NCBI RefSeq assembly: GCF_014649115.1
Contig: NZ_BMSK01000019.1
Coordinates: 382 to 64,381, forward strand
Direction of reading: 5' to 3'
DNA: 64,000 bases
Origin: Streptomyces eurythermus
GTDB taxonomy: Bacteria; Actinomycetota; Actinomycetes; Streptomycetales; Streptomycetaceae
Shown here: positions 53,411 through 62,383 of the stretch, in pieces
Numbering within the stretch: the first letter of the stretch is position 1
How the letters are laid out: the number at the start of each line of letters is the position of its first letter
Program-made: the position numbers and the translations under genes
The notes under the pieces: model-generated
What the model was told of the DNA's origin: nothing
The model's database searches: none
The model's input: the letters and a program-made list of their open reading frames with translations, nothing else

Positions 53411-53803
53411 TCAGCAGTCCCGGAGCTCCGGGGACTGGTTCAACAGCTGGGCGCGCACCGACGTGAAGCGGGCCAGCCTCTCGTCCACCGAGGCGTCCAG
53501 CGGGAACACCGCCACACGGTGGCAGTTCTGGAAGGCCAGCCGCACACCGAAGTGCCGCTGCAACGCGCCGCGTATCGCGTCACTCGCGAGCGCGCGCAGC
53601 AGCTGACCGCGCGCCTGCTCGTCCGGCGGGGGCGTCTGGTTGTCGGCGAAGGGTCCGCCGTCCACCTTCAGCTGGGCCACCAGGGAGCTGATCATCTCCC
53701 ATGCGTAGGGCAGGGAGGTCCGGACGCAGTCGACGAATGCTGCTTCGTCGACCTCGCCTCGCTCGGCCTGTTCGAGTAGGGCCGGTGAGACGTCGAGCGA
53801 CAT
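53411..53803 (-). CDS. SCO5389-family conserved hypothetical protein
   Basis: The 130-residue soluble protein (MSLDVSPALLEQAERGEVDEAAFVDCVRTSLPYAWEMISSLVAQLKVDGG...) closely matches, from memory, the actinobacterial SCO5389 family. No catalytic motif is visible; cysteines lie in FVDCVR, QNCHRV and the terminal RDC. Start ATG 53803 has a strong AGGAGA. It is divergent from nucS, and such neighbours are often conserved together. Confidence 0.88.
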   Translation of the reverse strand: MSLDVSPALLEQAERGEVDEAAFVDCVRTSLPYAWEMISSLVAQLKVDGGPFADNQTPPPDEQARGQLLRALASDAIRGALQRHFGVRLAFQNCHRVAVFPLDASVDERLARFTSVRAQLLNQSPELRDC

Positions 53804-54079
53804 GGGTTCTCCTCTCGCACCCCCGAAGCGCAGGGGCTGGCGGACAGATAGGGGAGTTCGCGATTTCCGACACGCTCGGTACAGGGGCCGCAACCTCCCG
53901 TTCCCTACGGTAGGCAACGGTCGGTGACCACACCAGCAGAATGCGTATATGGAACGGTCGGCTCATGCTCACTATCGGCCAGGGATGAACAAGAGGTTCC
54001 AGGGACAATCGGGACGATCCGCAGGGAGCAGGATGGGCGGATCGCGTGCACCGGCGCGCGTCGAGTAGCGTTGCCGACC

Positions 54080-54751
54080 ATGCGTCTCGTCATTGCCCGA
54101 TGCTCGGTCGACTACGCCGGCCGGCTCACCGCCCATCTGCCCTCGGCACCGCGACTGATCCTGGTCAAGGCGGACGGCAGCGTCTCCATCCACGCCGACG
54201 ACCGGGCCTACAAGCCGCTCAACTGGATGTCGCCGCCCTGCACGCTGAAGGAGGGGACCGGCGAGGAGGCGGGCGTGTGGACCGTCGTCAACAAGGCGGG
54301 CGAGAAACTGATCATCACGATGGAGGAGATCCTCCACGACTCCTCGCACGAACTCGGGGTGGACCCGGGCCTGATCAAGGACGGCGTGGAAGCGCACCTC
54401 CAGGAGCTGCTCGCCGACCGCATCGAGACCCTGGGCGAGGGGTACACCCTGATCCGCCGCGAGTACATGACCGCGATCGGGCCGGTGGACATCCTGTGCC
54501 GGGACGCCGACGGGCAGACGGTCGCGGTGGAGATCAAGCGGCGGGGCGAGATCGACGGTGTCGAACAGCTCACCCGTTACCTGGAGCTGCTCAACCGCGA
54601 CCCGCATCTGGCGCCGGTCCGCGGCGTCTTCGCCGCGCAGGAGATCAAGCCCCAGGCCCGCGTCCTCGCCACCGACCGCGGCATCAACTGCCACATCCTG
54701 GACTACGACGCCCTCCGAGGCATCGAGGACGACAAACTCCGCCTGTTCTGA
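54080..54751 (+). CDS. nucS: Mismatch-specific endonuclease NucS (EndoMS)
   Basis: The 223-residue nuclease cuts both strands at mismatches and replaces MutS-MutL repair in actinobacteria. The N-terminal DNA-binding domain begins MRLVIARCSVDYAGRL; the catalytic domain has GPVDILCRDADGQTVAVEIKRRGEID, including the Asp, Glu and Lys of a restriction-like PD-ExK site. The clamp-binding-type C-terminus is DDKLRLF. TAGCGT at 54066-54071 ends 8 nt before the ATG, suggesting a leaderless message. Confidence 0.96.
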   Translation: MRLVIARCSVDYAGRLTAHLPSAPRLILVKADGSVSIHADDRAYKPLNWMSPPCTLKEGTGEEAGVWTVVNKAGEKLIITMEEILHDSSHELGVDPGLIKDGVEAHLQELLADRIETLGEGYTLIRREYMTAIGPVDILCRDADGQTVAVEIKRRGEIDGVEQLTRYLELLNRDPHLAPVRGVFAAQEIKPQARVLATDRGINCHILDYDALRGIEDDKLRLF

Positions 54752-54765
54752 CCGCCCCCGCCACG

Positions 54766-54814
54766 CACACCGCCGCCCCCGGCCCCCGCTGCGGGGGCCG
54801 GGGGCGGCGGTGTG
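54766..54814. terminator. 23-bp perfect hairpin between nucS and the P-loop gene
   Basis: Arms 54766-54788 and 54792-54814 are exactly complementary around CTG. It separates two convergent genes and should stop transcription both ways. Confidence 0.88.
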
Positions 54815-54839
54815 TGCCGGATGCCGTCGGCGGGGCGGG

Positions 54840-57494
54840 TCAGATCACCGAGTTCGTCGCGGACGGGGCCGGGTAGGTCGCCGAGGCCGTGGTGGAGCCG
54901 GTGGAGCCGGAGGTCGTCGTGCCGGTGGTGTCGCCGGAGGTGGTGCCGCCCGTGTCGGTGGTGCCGCCCGTCGCCCCGCCCGTGGACGAACCGTCCGTCG
55001 GGCCGCCGGTGGTCTCCCCCGTCGTACCGGTGGTGCCGCCCGTCTCGGTGCCCGTCGTCCCGCCCGTGGCCGAGCCGTCCGTCGAGCCGCCGGTCGTGGT
55101 GCCGCCCGTCGGCGTACCCCCCGTCGAGCCGGTGGAGCCCGCGCCGCCGCTCCCGGTCGAGCCGCCGGACGTGCCTCCCGTCGTCCCGCCCGTGGACGAG
55201 CCGCCCGTCCCGCCGGGCCTTGGCGATGCCGACGGCGAGCCGGAGGACGTGCCGGGCAGGGACGGCTCGCCGCTCTCCGAGGGGCGGTACGTGGCCCTCG
55301 GCGGTGCGGGGTCGTCCGCCGTGCCGTACGTGCCGTCCGGGCCCGGTGCCGTGGGCCGGCCGCCGACCGCGCCGGTGTCGCCGCCGTCCGACGGTCCCAC
55401 GCCCGAGTCCTCCTCGCCCGCCTCGGGGCCCGCCGACGGATTGGCGTCGACCTTGCCTCCCGGGTCCTGGCCGGCGCTGCCGGAGGACGTCATGCCGAGC
55501 GTGACGACCGTACCGAGCACGGCCGCGAGCAGGGCCCCGGCGCCGGCCGCCACCAGGTTGCGCCGGGCCAGCCGCCGCAGGCCGCCGCCCCGCGCAGCGG
55601 GCCGCGCCACGGGCCGGGTCGCGGGTTCCGCCACCGGCGGGGCCACCGGCCGGGGCACGGGCTGGGGCAGCTGCCGGGTGACCTGGGTCTCGCCCGCGGG
55701 GCCGTGGGGCACCGGCGCCGGCTCGTCCGGCCGTACCTCCGCCGGCTCCTCCCGCACCGGCGCGGCCGGCGACGGCGCGGGCCGCCCCGGCGCCTCGCCG
55801 GCGCGGTCGGCGAGCAGCGCCAGCGCCCGGCGGCCGGCCACCGCGCCCCGCTTGTCCGCGAGCGCGCCGCGCAGCCCGCTCGACGCCTCCAGCTCCGCAC
55901 GGGCCCGGCCGAACTGCCCGGAGCACAGCGCGAGGATGCCCAACTCGTGGTGGAAATAGGCTTGTTCGGCCACCTCTCCGCTCAGCCGGGCGGCCTCCGC
56001 GCCGGACCGCAGGGCCCGTTCCCAGGCGCTCCAGTGCAGTCCCGCGGCGAAGGCGGGCGCCGCCGTACGCGCCAGCCGCACCGCGCCGCCCTCGTCGTCG
56101 TCGGCGGCGGCGGACGACGCACGCGGGACGACGGCGGCCAGCGCGGCCAGCACCGCGTCGGCCTCCGCGCACACCCGTTCCGGGGTGACCGAGGGATGCC
56201 CGGCCCACCAGGCGTAGTGCCGGGCGGCGGTGAGGGCGTGCCCGGCCGCGTCGTCGGCGTATCCGGCGGCCTCCAGCTGGGTCCGCACACCGGCCGCGAG
56301 CCGGTAGCGGGAGCCGACCGGGGAGACCAGGCCGCAGCTCGCCAACTCGCCGAGGGCCGCGTCGGCGTGGGTGTCGCCGACCAGGGCGGGCAGGTGCGCC
56401 TGGTGCGGCAGCTCGCCGCCGAGGGCCACCGCGAAGCGCAGGGCGGCCCGGGCGGAGGGGGTGAGCCGGGAGGCGAGCAGCGGGGCGGGTGCCGCCGCCT
56501 CGCCGAGGGAGGGCAGCGGAACCTCCTCCCCCGGCTCCACCGGCCGCTCGACGGGCCGGCGTACGTCCTCGAAGACCCCGTACTCGTCCACCGCGCCGGT
56601 GCTGGCCCGCAGTCGGTCGCGCTGCCGGAGCAGGGCACCGGCCTGCACGAACCGCAGCGGCAGCCCCTCGGACTCGAACCACAGGTCGCCGGCCCAGTTG
56701 ACCTCTTCCTCGGTGAGCGCCCGGCCGGCGGTCCGCTCCAGGATCGCCAGCCCGGCGGCCCGGTCGAGACCGCCGAGGAAGACCTCCTCCACGTCCGTCT
56801 CGGCCGAGGGCGCGGGGACGTCGGGCGTGACGGAGAACAGGAACGCGCACTCGGGGGTGGCGTCGAGCAGTTCGTCCAGGGCGGCGCCGCCGAACTCCAG
56901 GTCGTCCACGACGACGACCGCGCCGATCTCCCCCACGAGCGCCCGGAGTTCGTCCGGATCGGGACGGTAGCCGGGGGCGTCGTGGACGGCGTGGAACAGG
57001 TCGTGCAGCAGGTCGCCGGACGCCCGGCGGAAGCCGCTCAGCCGGACCACGCCGTCGGGGGCGAGGTCGCGGCAGTCCTCGGCGACCGCGTCGAGCAGCG
57101 CGGTGCGGCCGGAACCGGCCGGGCCGGTGAGGCGGACGGAGCGCCCGCGGGCCAGGAGCCGGGCCAGGCGCTCGCGTTCCTCCTGACGCTCCGGCACCTC
57201 GGGGGCGGCGGGGGCGGAACCGGCCGGGGCGGGCGGACGGGCGGCGAGTTCGACCTCGGCGCGCTCGACGGCGGTGCGCTTGGTGGCCCTGCCGGGGCGC
57301 TCGGCCGGCGGGCACGGCTCGATCTCGCTGCCGTCGACCGGGTTGACGGTCAGCTGGAGGTCGCCGCAGACCAGCCGCTCCATGCGGGCGGGCGCGGGCG
57401 TGGCCGGGGCGAGGTCGGAGGCGAGGGGATCCCGGGACGGGCGGCGGTGGTGCGCCTGGCCGTGGTCCTCGGGTCCCGGGTTGATCGGGTCCAT
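54840..57494 (-). CDS. P-loop ATPase with TPR-like region, membrane helix and Thr/Gly-rich extracellular tail
   Basis: The 884-residue protein starts at ATG 57494 (MDPINPGPEDHG), GGGGAG upstream. After a disordered leader, an AAA/STAND-like ATPase has Walker A LTGPAGSGRTALLDAV and Walker B AVVVVDDLEF, then helical repeats (HYAWWAGHPSV...; QAYFHHELGILALCSGQFGRARAELEA), resembling AfsR/LuxR-type regulators without the DNA-binding domain. One membrane helix follows (NLVAAGAGALLAAVLGTVVTLGM) and ~190 residues of Gly/Thr/Ser repeats (TTGGTTGTETGG...) that would be outside. Function unknown; it may transmit an intracellular nucleotide or ligand signal to the envelope. Confidence 0.85.
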   Translation of the reverse strand: MDPINPGPEDHGQAHHRRPSRDPLASDLAPATPAPARMERLVCGDLQLTVNPVDGSEIEPCPPAERPGRATKRTAVERAEVELAARPPAPAGSAPAAPEVPERQEERERLARLLARGRSVRLTGPAGSGRTALLDAVAEDCRDLAPDGVVRLSGFRRASGDLLHDLFHAVHDAPGYRPDPDELRALVGEIGAVVVVDDLEFGGAALDELLDATPECAFLFSVTPDVPAPSAETDVEEVFLGGLDRAAGLAILERTAGRALTEEEVNWAGDLWFESEGLPLRFVQAGALLRQRDRLRASTGAVDEYGVFEDVRRPVERPVEPGEEVPLPSLGEAAAPAPLLASRLTPSARAALRFAVALGGELPHQAHLPALVGDTHADAALGELASCGLVSPVGSRYRLAAGVRTQLEAAGYADDAAGHALTAARHYAWWAGHPSVTPERVCAEADAVLAALAAVVPRASSAAADDDEGGAVRLARTAAPAFAAGLHWSAWERALRSGAEAARLSGEVAEQAYFHHELGILALCSGQFGRARAELEASSGLRGALADKRGAVAGRRALALLADRAGEAPGRPAPSPAAPVREEPAEVRPDEPAPVPHGPAGETQVTRQLPQPVPRPVAPPVAEPATRPVARPAARGGGLRRLARRNLVAAGAGALLAAVLGTVVTLGMTSSGSAGQDPGGKVDANPSAGPEAGEEDSGVGPSDGGDTGAVGGRPTAPGPDGTYGTADDPAPPRATYRPSESGEPSLPGTSSGSPSASPRPGGTGGSSTGGTTGGTSGGSTGSGGAGSTGSTGGTPTGGTTTGGSTDGSATGGTTGTETGGTTGTTGETTGGPTDGSSTGGATGGTTDTGGTTSGDTTGTTTSGSTGSTTASATYPAPSATNSVI

Positions 57495-57772
57495 GGGTTC
57501 AAGCTCCCCAAAAGCGTCGTGTGCCCGTGTTGTGGCCCTCCCGGCCTCGTCGCACACCGCGCTGTCGCTTCTGGTCCGGGCCCGCTCGGTCGAGGGTCGC
57601 GAGACGGCGGGCGACCGCACCCTAAACCGTCACCGGGTCCCGGCGACAGGGCGGGGGGCCCCGCGGTCCGAGACGTCACGGTCTCGGGAGGATTGCCCCC
57701 GTCGTACGGTTCGGCGGTCGCGCCCGGTCCGGCCGGGCCCCGCCTGGTACGCGTCGCGCCCCCGCGGATGCC
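57495..57772. other. Intergenic region between the P-loop gene and the STAS gene
   Basis: No supported gene or strong palindrome was seen in this 278-bp stretch. It should contain the promoter of the leftward P-loop gene. Confidence 0.45.
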
Positions 57773-58096
57773 TCAGACCCGGGGCAGCGACTCCACGCCG
57801 ATGCCGCCCTCGATGGCGAGGATGCGGTGCAGCCGGGTGGCCACCAGCAGGCGCTGCATCTGCGGGGGCACGCCCCGCAGCACCAGCCGGCGCCCGCAGC
57901 GGCCGGCCCGCCGGTGGGCGCCCATGATCACGCCGAGTCCGGTGGCGTCCCAGGAATCCAGTTCGGACAGGTCGAGCACCAGGTCGCCGACTCCGGTGTC
58001 GACGGCCGAGTGCAGGGCCGTACGGGCGTCCGCCGCGCTGCGGACGTCGAGGCGGCCCCCGACGACCAGCTCGGCGTGGTCGCCCCTGATGTGCAT
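57773..58096 (-). CDS. STAS-domain anti-sigma-factor antagonist
   Basis: The 107-residue protein (MHIRGDHAELVVGGRLDVRSAADARTALHSAVDTG) has the SpoIIAA-like core LVLDLSELDSWDATGLGVIMGAHRRAG. Thr in DATGLG is at the position normally phosphorylated by an anti-sigma kinase (usually Ser/Thr in DSSG/DSTG). ATG 58096 follows GGGGAG. The partner anti-sigma factor is not encoded here. Confidence 0.92.
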   Translation of the reverse strand: MHIRGDHAELVVGGRLDVRSAADARTALHSAVDTGVGDLVLDLSELDSWDATGLGVIMGAHRRAGRCGRRLVLRGVPPQMQRLLVATRLHRILAIEGGIGVESLPRV

Positions 58097-58209
58097 ATGC
58101 GCTCCCCGTTGAGTGCGGTTGGCGTCCTCGGTGACGGATGCTGTGCCCCGTCTGACTGTGCGGGTGGCGGTGCGGTTGCTGCTTGTAAGCGAACCGATAC
58201 CGATTTCAC

Positions 58210-58232
58210 CCCCGGGAGTGATCCTCCCGGGG
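58210..58232 (-). terminator. Hairpin after the 3-hydroxybutyryl-CoA dehydrogenase gene
   Basis: CCCCGGGAG (58210-58218) and CTCCCGGGG (58224-58232) form a 9-bp stem with a 5-nt loop, 21 bp beyond the dehydrogenase stop on the - strand. Confidence 0.7.
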
Positions 58233-58252
58233 ACTGTGTGGCGGCGTGGGGC

Positions 58253-59101
58253 TCAGTACCTGTAAAAGCCCTGCCCGCTCTTGCGGCCGATGTCACCGGC
58301 GTCCACCATCCGGCGCATCAGCTCCGGCGGGGCGAACTTCTCGTCCTGGGACTCGGTGTAGATGTTGCTCGTGGCGTGCAGCAGGATGTCCACGCCGGTG
58401 AGGTCGGCGGTGGCGAGCGGGCCCATGGCGTGGCCGAAGCCCAGCTTGCAGGCGAGGTCGATGTCCTCGGCGGTGGCGACGCCGGACTCGTAGAGCTTGG
58501 TCGCCTCCACCACGAGGGCGGAGATCAGCCGGGTGGTGACGAAGCCGGCCACGTCCCGGTTGACGACGATGCAGGTCTTGCCGACGGACTCGGCGAACTC
58601 CCGGGCGGTGGCGAGGGTCTCGTCGCTGGTCTTGTAGCCGCGGACGAGCTCGACGAGCCGCATCATCGGCACCGGCGAGAAGAAGTGGACGCCGACGACC
58701 CGTTCGGGGTGCTCGGTGGCCGCCGCGATCTTGGTGATCGGGATGGCGGAGGTGTTGGAGGCGAGCACGGTGTCCTCGCGCACGAGCTTGTCGAGCGCGC
58801 GGAAGATCTCGTGCTTGACCTCCAGCTTCTCGAAGACGGCCTCCACCACGACGTCCGCGTCGGCGGCGGCGTCCAGGTCGGTGGTGGGGGTGATGCGCGC
58901 GAGGGCGGCCTCGGCGTCCTCGGCGGCCAGCTTGCCCTTGCTCACGAACTTGTCGTACGAGGCCCTGATGCCGTCGGTGCCGCGCCCCAGCGCCTCGTCG
59001 GTGACGTCTCGCAGCACGACCTCCCAGCCCGCCTGCGCGGCGACCTGAGCGATACCGGATCCCATGAGCCCGGCCCCGATGACGGCAAGCTTCCGTGCCA
59101 C
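58253..59101 (-). CDS. 3-hydroxybutyryl-CoA dehydrogenase
   Basis: The 282-residue NAD(P)-dependent enzyme converts 3-hydroxybutyryl-CoA and acetoacetyl-CoA. GTG 59101 gives MARKLAVIGAGLMGSGIAQVAAQAG with the Rossmann GxGxxG; the catalytic region is SNTSAIPITKIAAATEHPERVVGVHFFSPVPMM and the C-terminal helices end DIGRKSGQGFYRY. It can act with the thiolase at 41702-42901 in C4 acyl-CoA formation or breakdown. Confidence 0.95.
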   Translation of the reverse strand: MARKLAVIGAGLMGSGIAQVAAQAGWEVVLRDVTDEALGRGTDGIRASYDKFVSKGKLAAEDAEAALARITPTTDLDAAADADVVVEAVFEKLEVKHEIFRALDKLVREDTVLASNTSAIPITKIAAATEHPERVVGVHFFSPVPMMRLVELVRGYKTSDETLATAREFAESVGKTCIVVNRDVAGFVTTRLISALVVEATKLYESGVATAEDIDLACKLGFGHAMGPLATADLTGVDILLHATSNIYTESQDEKFAPPELMRRMVDAGDIGRKSGQGFYRY

Positions 59102-59226
59102 TCCGACTCCCCTTAGAACGCGCTGAACGTCTGCCTCTCCGGCGGACCATAGCGCTCCGGGGGCGTCGTGTGACCGGTAAGTAACGCGCGTCACGTCTCA
59201 ATTGACGGACATCACACCGGCAGGGG

Positions 59227-59868
59227 TCAGGCGGCGCCTCGGACGGCGTAGTTGAGGACCTTTTCGCTCAACAGGTCCTCGATGTCGTCCATCAGGACGA
59301 GTACCTCTCGTGATACTTCGGCCGGTTTGCGGCCGGCGACCATCTCGCGGCCGATGGCGACGAAGACGGCCTGGTGGACCCAGCAGATCTGACCGGCCAT
59401 CAGATCCGGGAGCGGGTCGTCGGCGGCGGCGCCGGTCTCCTCGCGCAGGGTCGCCTCGAGGATGTCGTGGGTCTCCTGCTGGAGGCTCCACAGCCGCGAA
59501 CGCAGCGCCGGCGCCTCGTGGATGACTCGCATGAAGCGGTCGTAGCCGGCCATCAGGCCGACCCGGGGCGAGACGGCCTCGACCTCCGAGCGCAGCTCGC
59601 GCAGGACGGCACGGGCGGCGGACTCCCCCACGTCCCGGCCGCGGACCCAGCGGGCGAGCCGGTCGGCGACGCCGGCCGAGCGGTCGAAGAAGAGGTCCTC
59701 CTTGGCGGGGAAGTAGTTGTAGACGGTGTTGACGGAGACGTTCGCCGCCTCGGCGATCTCCGCGACGGTCACCGCCTCGAAGCCGCGCTCCAGGAACAGC
59801 CCCGTGGCGACATCGGAGATGTACTGCCGGGTCTGCCTCTTCTTCCGCTCCCTGAGCCCCTCAGCCAT
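59227..59868 (-). CDS. TetR-family regulator of the adjacent drrAB-type transporter
   Basis: The 213-residue protein has HTH RGFEAVTVAEIAEAANVSVNTVYNYFPAKEDLF and a helical ligand domain. It is divergent from the ABC exporter genes with only 79 bp between start codons, so it probably represses both. Confidence 0.93.
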   Translation of the reverse strand: MAEGLRERKKRQTRQYISDVATGLFLERGFEAVTVAEIAEAANVSVNTVYNYFPAKEDLFFDRSAGVADRLARWVRGRDVGESAARAVLRELRSEVEAVSPRVGLMAGYDRFMRVIHEAPALRSRLWSLQQETHDILEATLREETGAAADDPLPDLMAGQICWVHQAVFVAIGREMVAGRKPAEVSREVLVLMDDIEDLLSEKVLNYAVRGAA

Positions 59869-59895
59869 GCCCTCATCCTAGCTTCACTGGCCTCA

Positions 59896-59926
59896 CTGAA
59901 AAATTGGGGTCGTTGCAAAATTTCAG
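59896..59926. promoter_or_regulatory. A/T-rich dyad CTGAAA...TTTCAG between tetR and drrA-type gene
   Basis: CTGAAAAATT (59896-59905) and AAAATTTCAG (59917-59926) form an imperfect inverted repeat in the unusually A/T-rich centre of the 79-bp divergent region, the likely TetR operator. Confidence 0.5.
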
Positions 59927-59947
59927 GGACTCTGTTTTTCTGAGGGC

Positions 59948-60733
59948 ATGGCAGCAGTCATCAGCACGGCGGGCCTGGCCCGCACCTTCCCGACGAGATC
60001 CGGACCCGTCGAGGCCGTCCGCGGCATCGACCTCACCGTCCACGAGGGCGAGATCCTCGGCTTCCTCGGCCCCAACGGCGCCGGCAAGACGACCACCCTG
60101 CGGATGCTCACCACCCTGCTGGAGCCGACCGGCGGCGCGGCCACCGTGGCCGGCCACGACCTCGTCGCCGATCCCGCCGGGGTGCGCCGGGTCATCGGCT
60201 ACGTCGCCCAGTCCGGCGGGGTCGACCCGCAGATCACCGTGCGGGAGGAACTGGTCACCCAGGGCCGGCTGTACCGCCTGCCGAGGGCACGGGCCGTCGC
60301 CCGCGCCGCCGAACTGGCCGCCGAGCTGGACCTCACCGGGTTCCTGGACCGCAAGACCGGCGCACTCTCCGGCGGCCAGCGGCGCCGCCTGGACATCGCG
60401 ATGGCGCTCACCCACCGCCCGACGGTGCTCTTCCTGGACGAGCCGACGACCGGCCTCGACCCCGGCAGCCGCGCCGACCTGTGGGAACTGGTCCGCCGGC
60501 TGCGCGACGAGCACGGCACGACCGTCTTCCTGACCACCCACTACCTGGACGAGGCCGACGCCCTCGCCGACCGCCTGGTGATCGTCGACCGGGGCACGGT
60601 CGCCGCCGAGGGCACCCCCGGCGCGCTCAAGCTCCGCTACGGCGGCTCGCTCGACGCCACCCTCCAGGACACCTTCCTCGCGGTCACCGGCCGCGGCCCC
60701 TCCCCGGCCGACACCGCCCCCGTCGCCGTATAG
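59948..60733 (+). CDS. DrrA-type ABC exporter ATPase
   Basis: The 261-residue ATPase has Walker A GPNGAGKTTTL, signature LSGGQRRRLDIAMAL, Walker B VLFLDEPTTGLDP and the H-loop TTHYLDEAD, as in daunorubicin-resistance DrrA. The DNA is followed by a DrrB-type permease. Likely exports a drug or lipid. Confidence 0.94.
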   Translation: MAAVISTAGLARTFPTRSGPVEAVRGIDLTVHEGEILGFLGPNGAGKTTTLRMLTTLLEPTGGAATVAGHDLVADPAGVRRVIGYVAQSGGVDPQITVREELVTQGRLYRLPRARAVARAAELAAELDLTGFLDRKTGALSGGQRRRLDIAMALTHRPTVLFLDEPTTGLDPGSRADLWELVRRLRDEHGTTVFLTTHYLDEADALADRLVIVDRGTVAAEGTPGALKLRYGGSLDATLQDTFLAVTGRGPSPADTAPVAV

Positions 60734-60755
60734 CCGCACAGGAGATCCGGAAACG

Positions 60756-61505
60756 ATGCTGCTCCACGACACGGCCCTCGTCTACGGCCGCTATCTGCGC
60801 CAGTCCCTGCGCTCCCGCTTCGCCCTGCTCTTCGGCGTGCTCACGCCCCTGCTGTACCTGCTCTTCTACGGTCCGCTGCTCACGGATCTGCCGCTGGGCG
60901 GGCAGGGCAGCTCCTGGCAGGTACTGGTCCCCGGCCTGCTGCTCCAGCTCGGCCTGTTCGGCGCCCTGTTCGCCGGGTTCACGGTCATCCTCGAGAAGGG
61001 GCAGGGGGTGGTGGAGCGGATGCGGGTGACCCCGGTCAGCCGGCTCGCCCTGCTGCTCGGCCGGGTGCTGCGGGACGCCACCGTGTTCGTCTTCCAGGCG
61101 GTGCTGCTGGTGCTGGCCGCACTGGTGATGGGCCTGCGCGCGCCGCTGGCCGGCGTCCTGATCGGCTTCGCCTTCGTGGCCCTGCTCACCGTCTCGCTGG
61201 CCTCGGTGTCGTACGCGCTCGGCATGAAGGTGCGCAGTCCGCAGGAGTTCGGCCCGCTGATCAACGCGGTGTCGATGCCGTCGATGCTGCTGTCCGGCCT
61301 GATGCTCCCGATGACCCTGGCGCCCGCCTGGCTGGACGTGCTGTCGCACTTCGTCCCGTTCCGCTATCTGGTGGACGCGGTCCGGGACGCCTACGTCGGC
61401 GACTACACGAGCGCGCACATGCTCTACGGCGTCCTGGTCGCCGTGGGCTTCACCGCGCTGGCCGTGACGGCGGGCACACGGGTGTTCCGGACGGCCGGGT
61501 CGTAA
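60756..61505 (+). CDS. DrrB-type ABC-2 permease
   Basis: The 249-residue permease (MLLHDTALVYGRYLRQSLRSRFALLFGVLTPLLYLLFYGPLL) has six hydrophobic segments and the ABC-2 signature region ALGMKVRSPQEFGPLINAVSMPSMLLSGLMLP. AGGAGAT precedes the ATG at suitable spacing. It pairs with the preceding ATPase. Confidence 0.94.
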   Translation: MLLHDTALVYGRYLRQSLRSRFALLFGVLTPLLYLLFYGPLLTDLPLGGQGSSWQVLVPGLLLQLGLFGALFAGFTVILEKGQGVVERMRVTPVSRLALLLGRVLRDATVFVFQAVLLVLAALVMGLRAPLAGVLIGFAFVALLTVSLASVSYALGMKVRSPQEFGPLINAVSMPSMLLSGLMLPMTLAPAWLDVLSHFVPFRYLVDAVRDAYVGDYTSAHMLYGVLVAVGFTALAVTAGTRVFRTAGS

Positions 61506-61518
61506 CTACGCTGGCCGC

Positions 61519-62091
61519 ATGGTCAATCTGACGCGTATCTACACCAGGACCGGCGACCAGGGCACCACCAGCCTCGGCGACATGAGCCGGGTGCCCAAGA
61601 CCGACCTCAGGATCGCCGCCTACGCCGACGCCAACGAGGCCAACGCGGTGATCGGCACGGCCATCGCGCTGGGCGGGCTGGCGGAGGAGATCGTCACGGT
61701 CCTCACCCGCGTCCAGAACGACCTGTTCGACGTGGGCGCGGACCTGTCGACGCCGGTCGTGGAGAACCCGCGGTTCCCGCCGCTGCGGGTGGAGCAGTTC
61801 TACATCGACCGGCTGGAGGCGGACTGCGACCGGTTCAACGAGCGGCTGGAGAAGCTGCGCTCCTTCATCCTGCCGGGCGGCACCCCGGGCGCGGCCCTGC
61901 TGCACCAGGCGTGCACGGTCGTCCGCCGGGCCGAGCGCTCCACCTGGACGGCCCTCGAGGCGCACGGCGAGACGATGAACCCCCTCACCGCGACCTACCT
62001 CAACCGCCTCTCCGACCTCCTGTTCATCCTGGCCCGCACCGCCAACCAGGAAACCGGGGACGTGCTGTGGGTACCGGGCGGGGAGCGCTGA
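61519..62091 (+). CDS. PduO-type cob(I)alamin adenosyltransferase
   Basis: The 190-residue enzyme transfers adenosyl from ATP to cob(I)alamin, making coenzyme B12. It starts MVNLTRIYTRTGDQGTTSLGD (the ATP-binding T-x-GD-x-G-T motif) and contains FILPGGTPGAALLHQACTVVRRAER and TYLNRLSDLLFILAR. It supplies the cofactor that IcmA and other mutases need. Confidence 0.95.
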   Translation: MVNLTRIYTRTGDQGTTSLGDMSRVPKTDLRIAAYADANEANAVIGTAIALGGLAEEIVTVLTRVQNDLFDVGADLSTPVVENPRFPPLRVEQFYIDRLEADCDRFNERLEKLRSFILPGGTPGAALLHQACTVVRRAERSTWTALEAHGETMNPLTATYLNRLSDLLFILARTANQETGDVLWVPGGER

Positions 62092-62113
62092 CGACCGCCT
62101 CAGCCGGTGATCC

Positions 62114-62383
62114 TCAAAGACGCCGGTAGATTTCCCTGCGGTGGCCCACCTCGACGACGAGGATGACGAGCTTGCCGTCATCGATCAGATAGGCGATCCG
62201 GTAGACGCCGACGCGCAGTCGGTACAGACCGTCGTGACCGGACAGCTTCCTGACATCGGCGTCATCGCGGTACGGGTCGTCACCCAGGCGGCTGAGCGCG
62301 TGCAGGATGCGCAGCGCGGTCGTCTGGTCGACGGCTCGCAACTGTCGTCGTGCCGCAGCGGTGAATTCGAAGGCGTACTTCAC
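62114..62383 (-). CDS. RelE/ParE-family toxin
   Basis: The 89-residue protein (MKYAFEFTAAARRQLRAVDQTTALRILHALSRLGDDPYRDDADVRKLSGHDGLYRLRVGVYRIAYLIDDGKLVILVVEVGHRREIYRRL) has the RelE fold and the terminal HRREIYR motif. As an mRNA interferase it would cut ribosome-bound mRNA. GTG 62383 overlaps the antitoxin stop (GTGA), the order antitoxin-toxin being typical. Confidence 0.9.
   Translation of the reverse strand: MKYAFEFTAAARRQLRAVDQTTALRILHALSRLGDDPYRDDADVRKLSGHDGLYRLRVGVYRIAYLIDDGKLVILVVEVGHRREIYRRL

Noticed and set aside
54558..58112. 1184-codon + strand frame opposite the P-loop and STAS genes
   Set aside because: No motifs, shadow composition, and it crosses several well-supported - strand genes.
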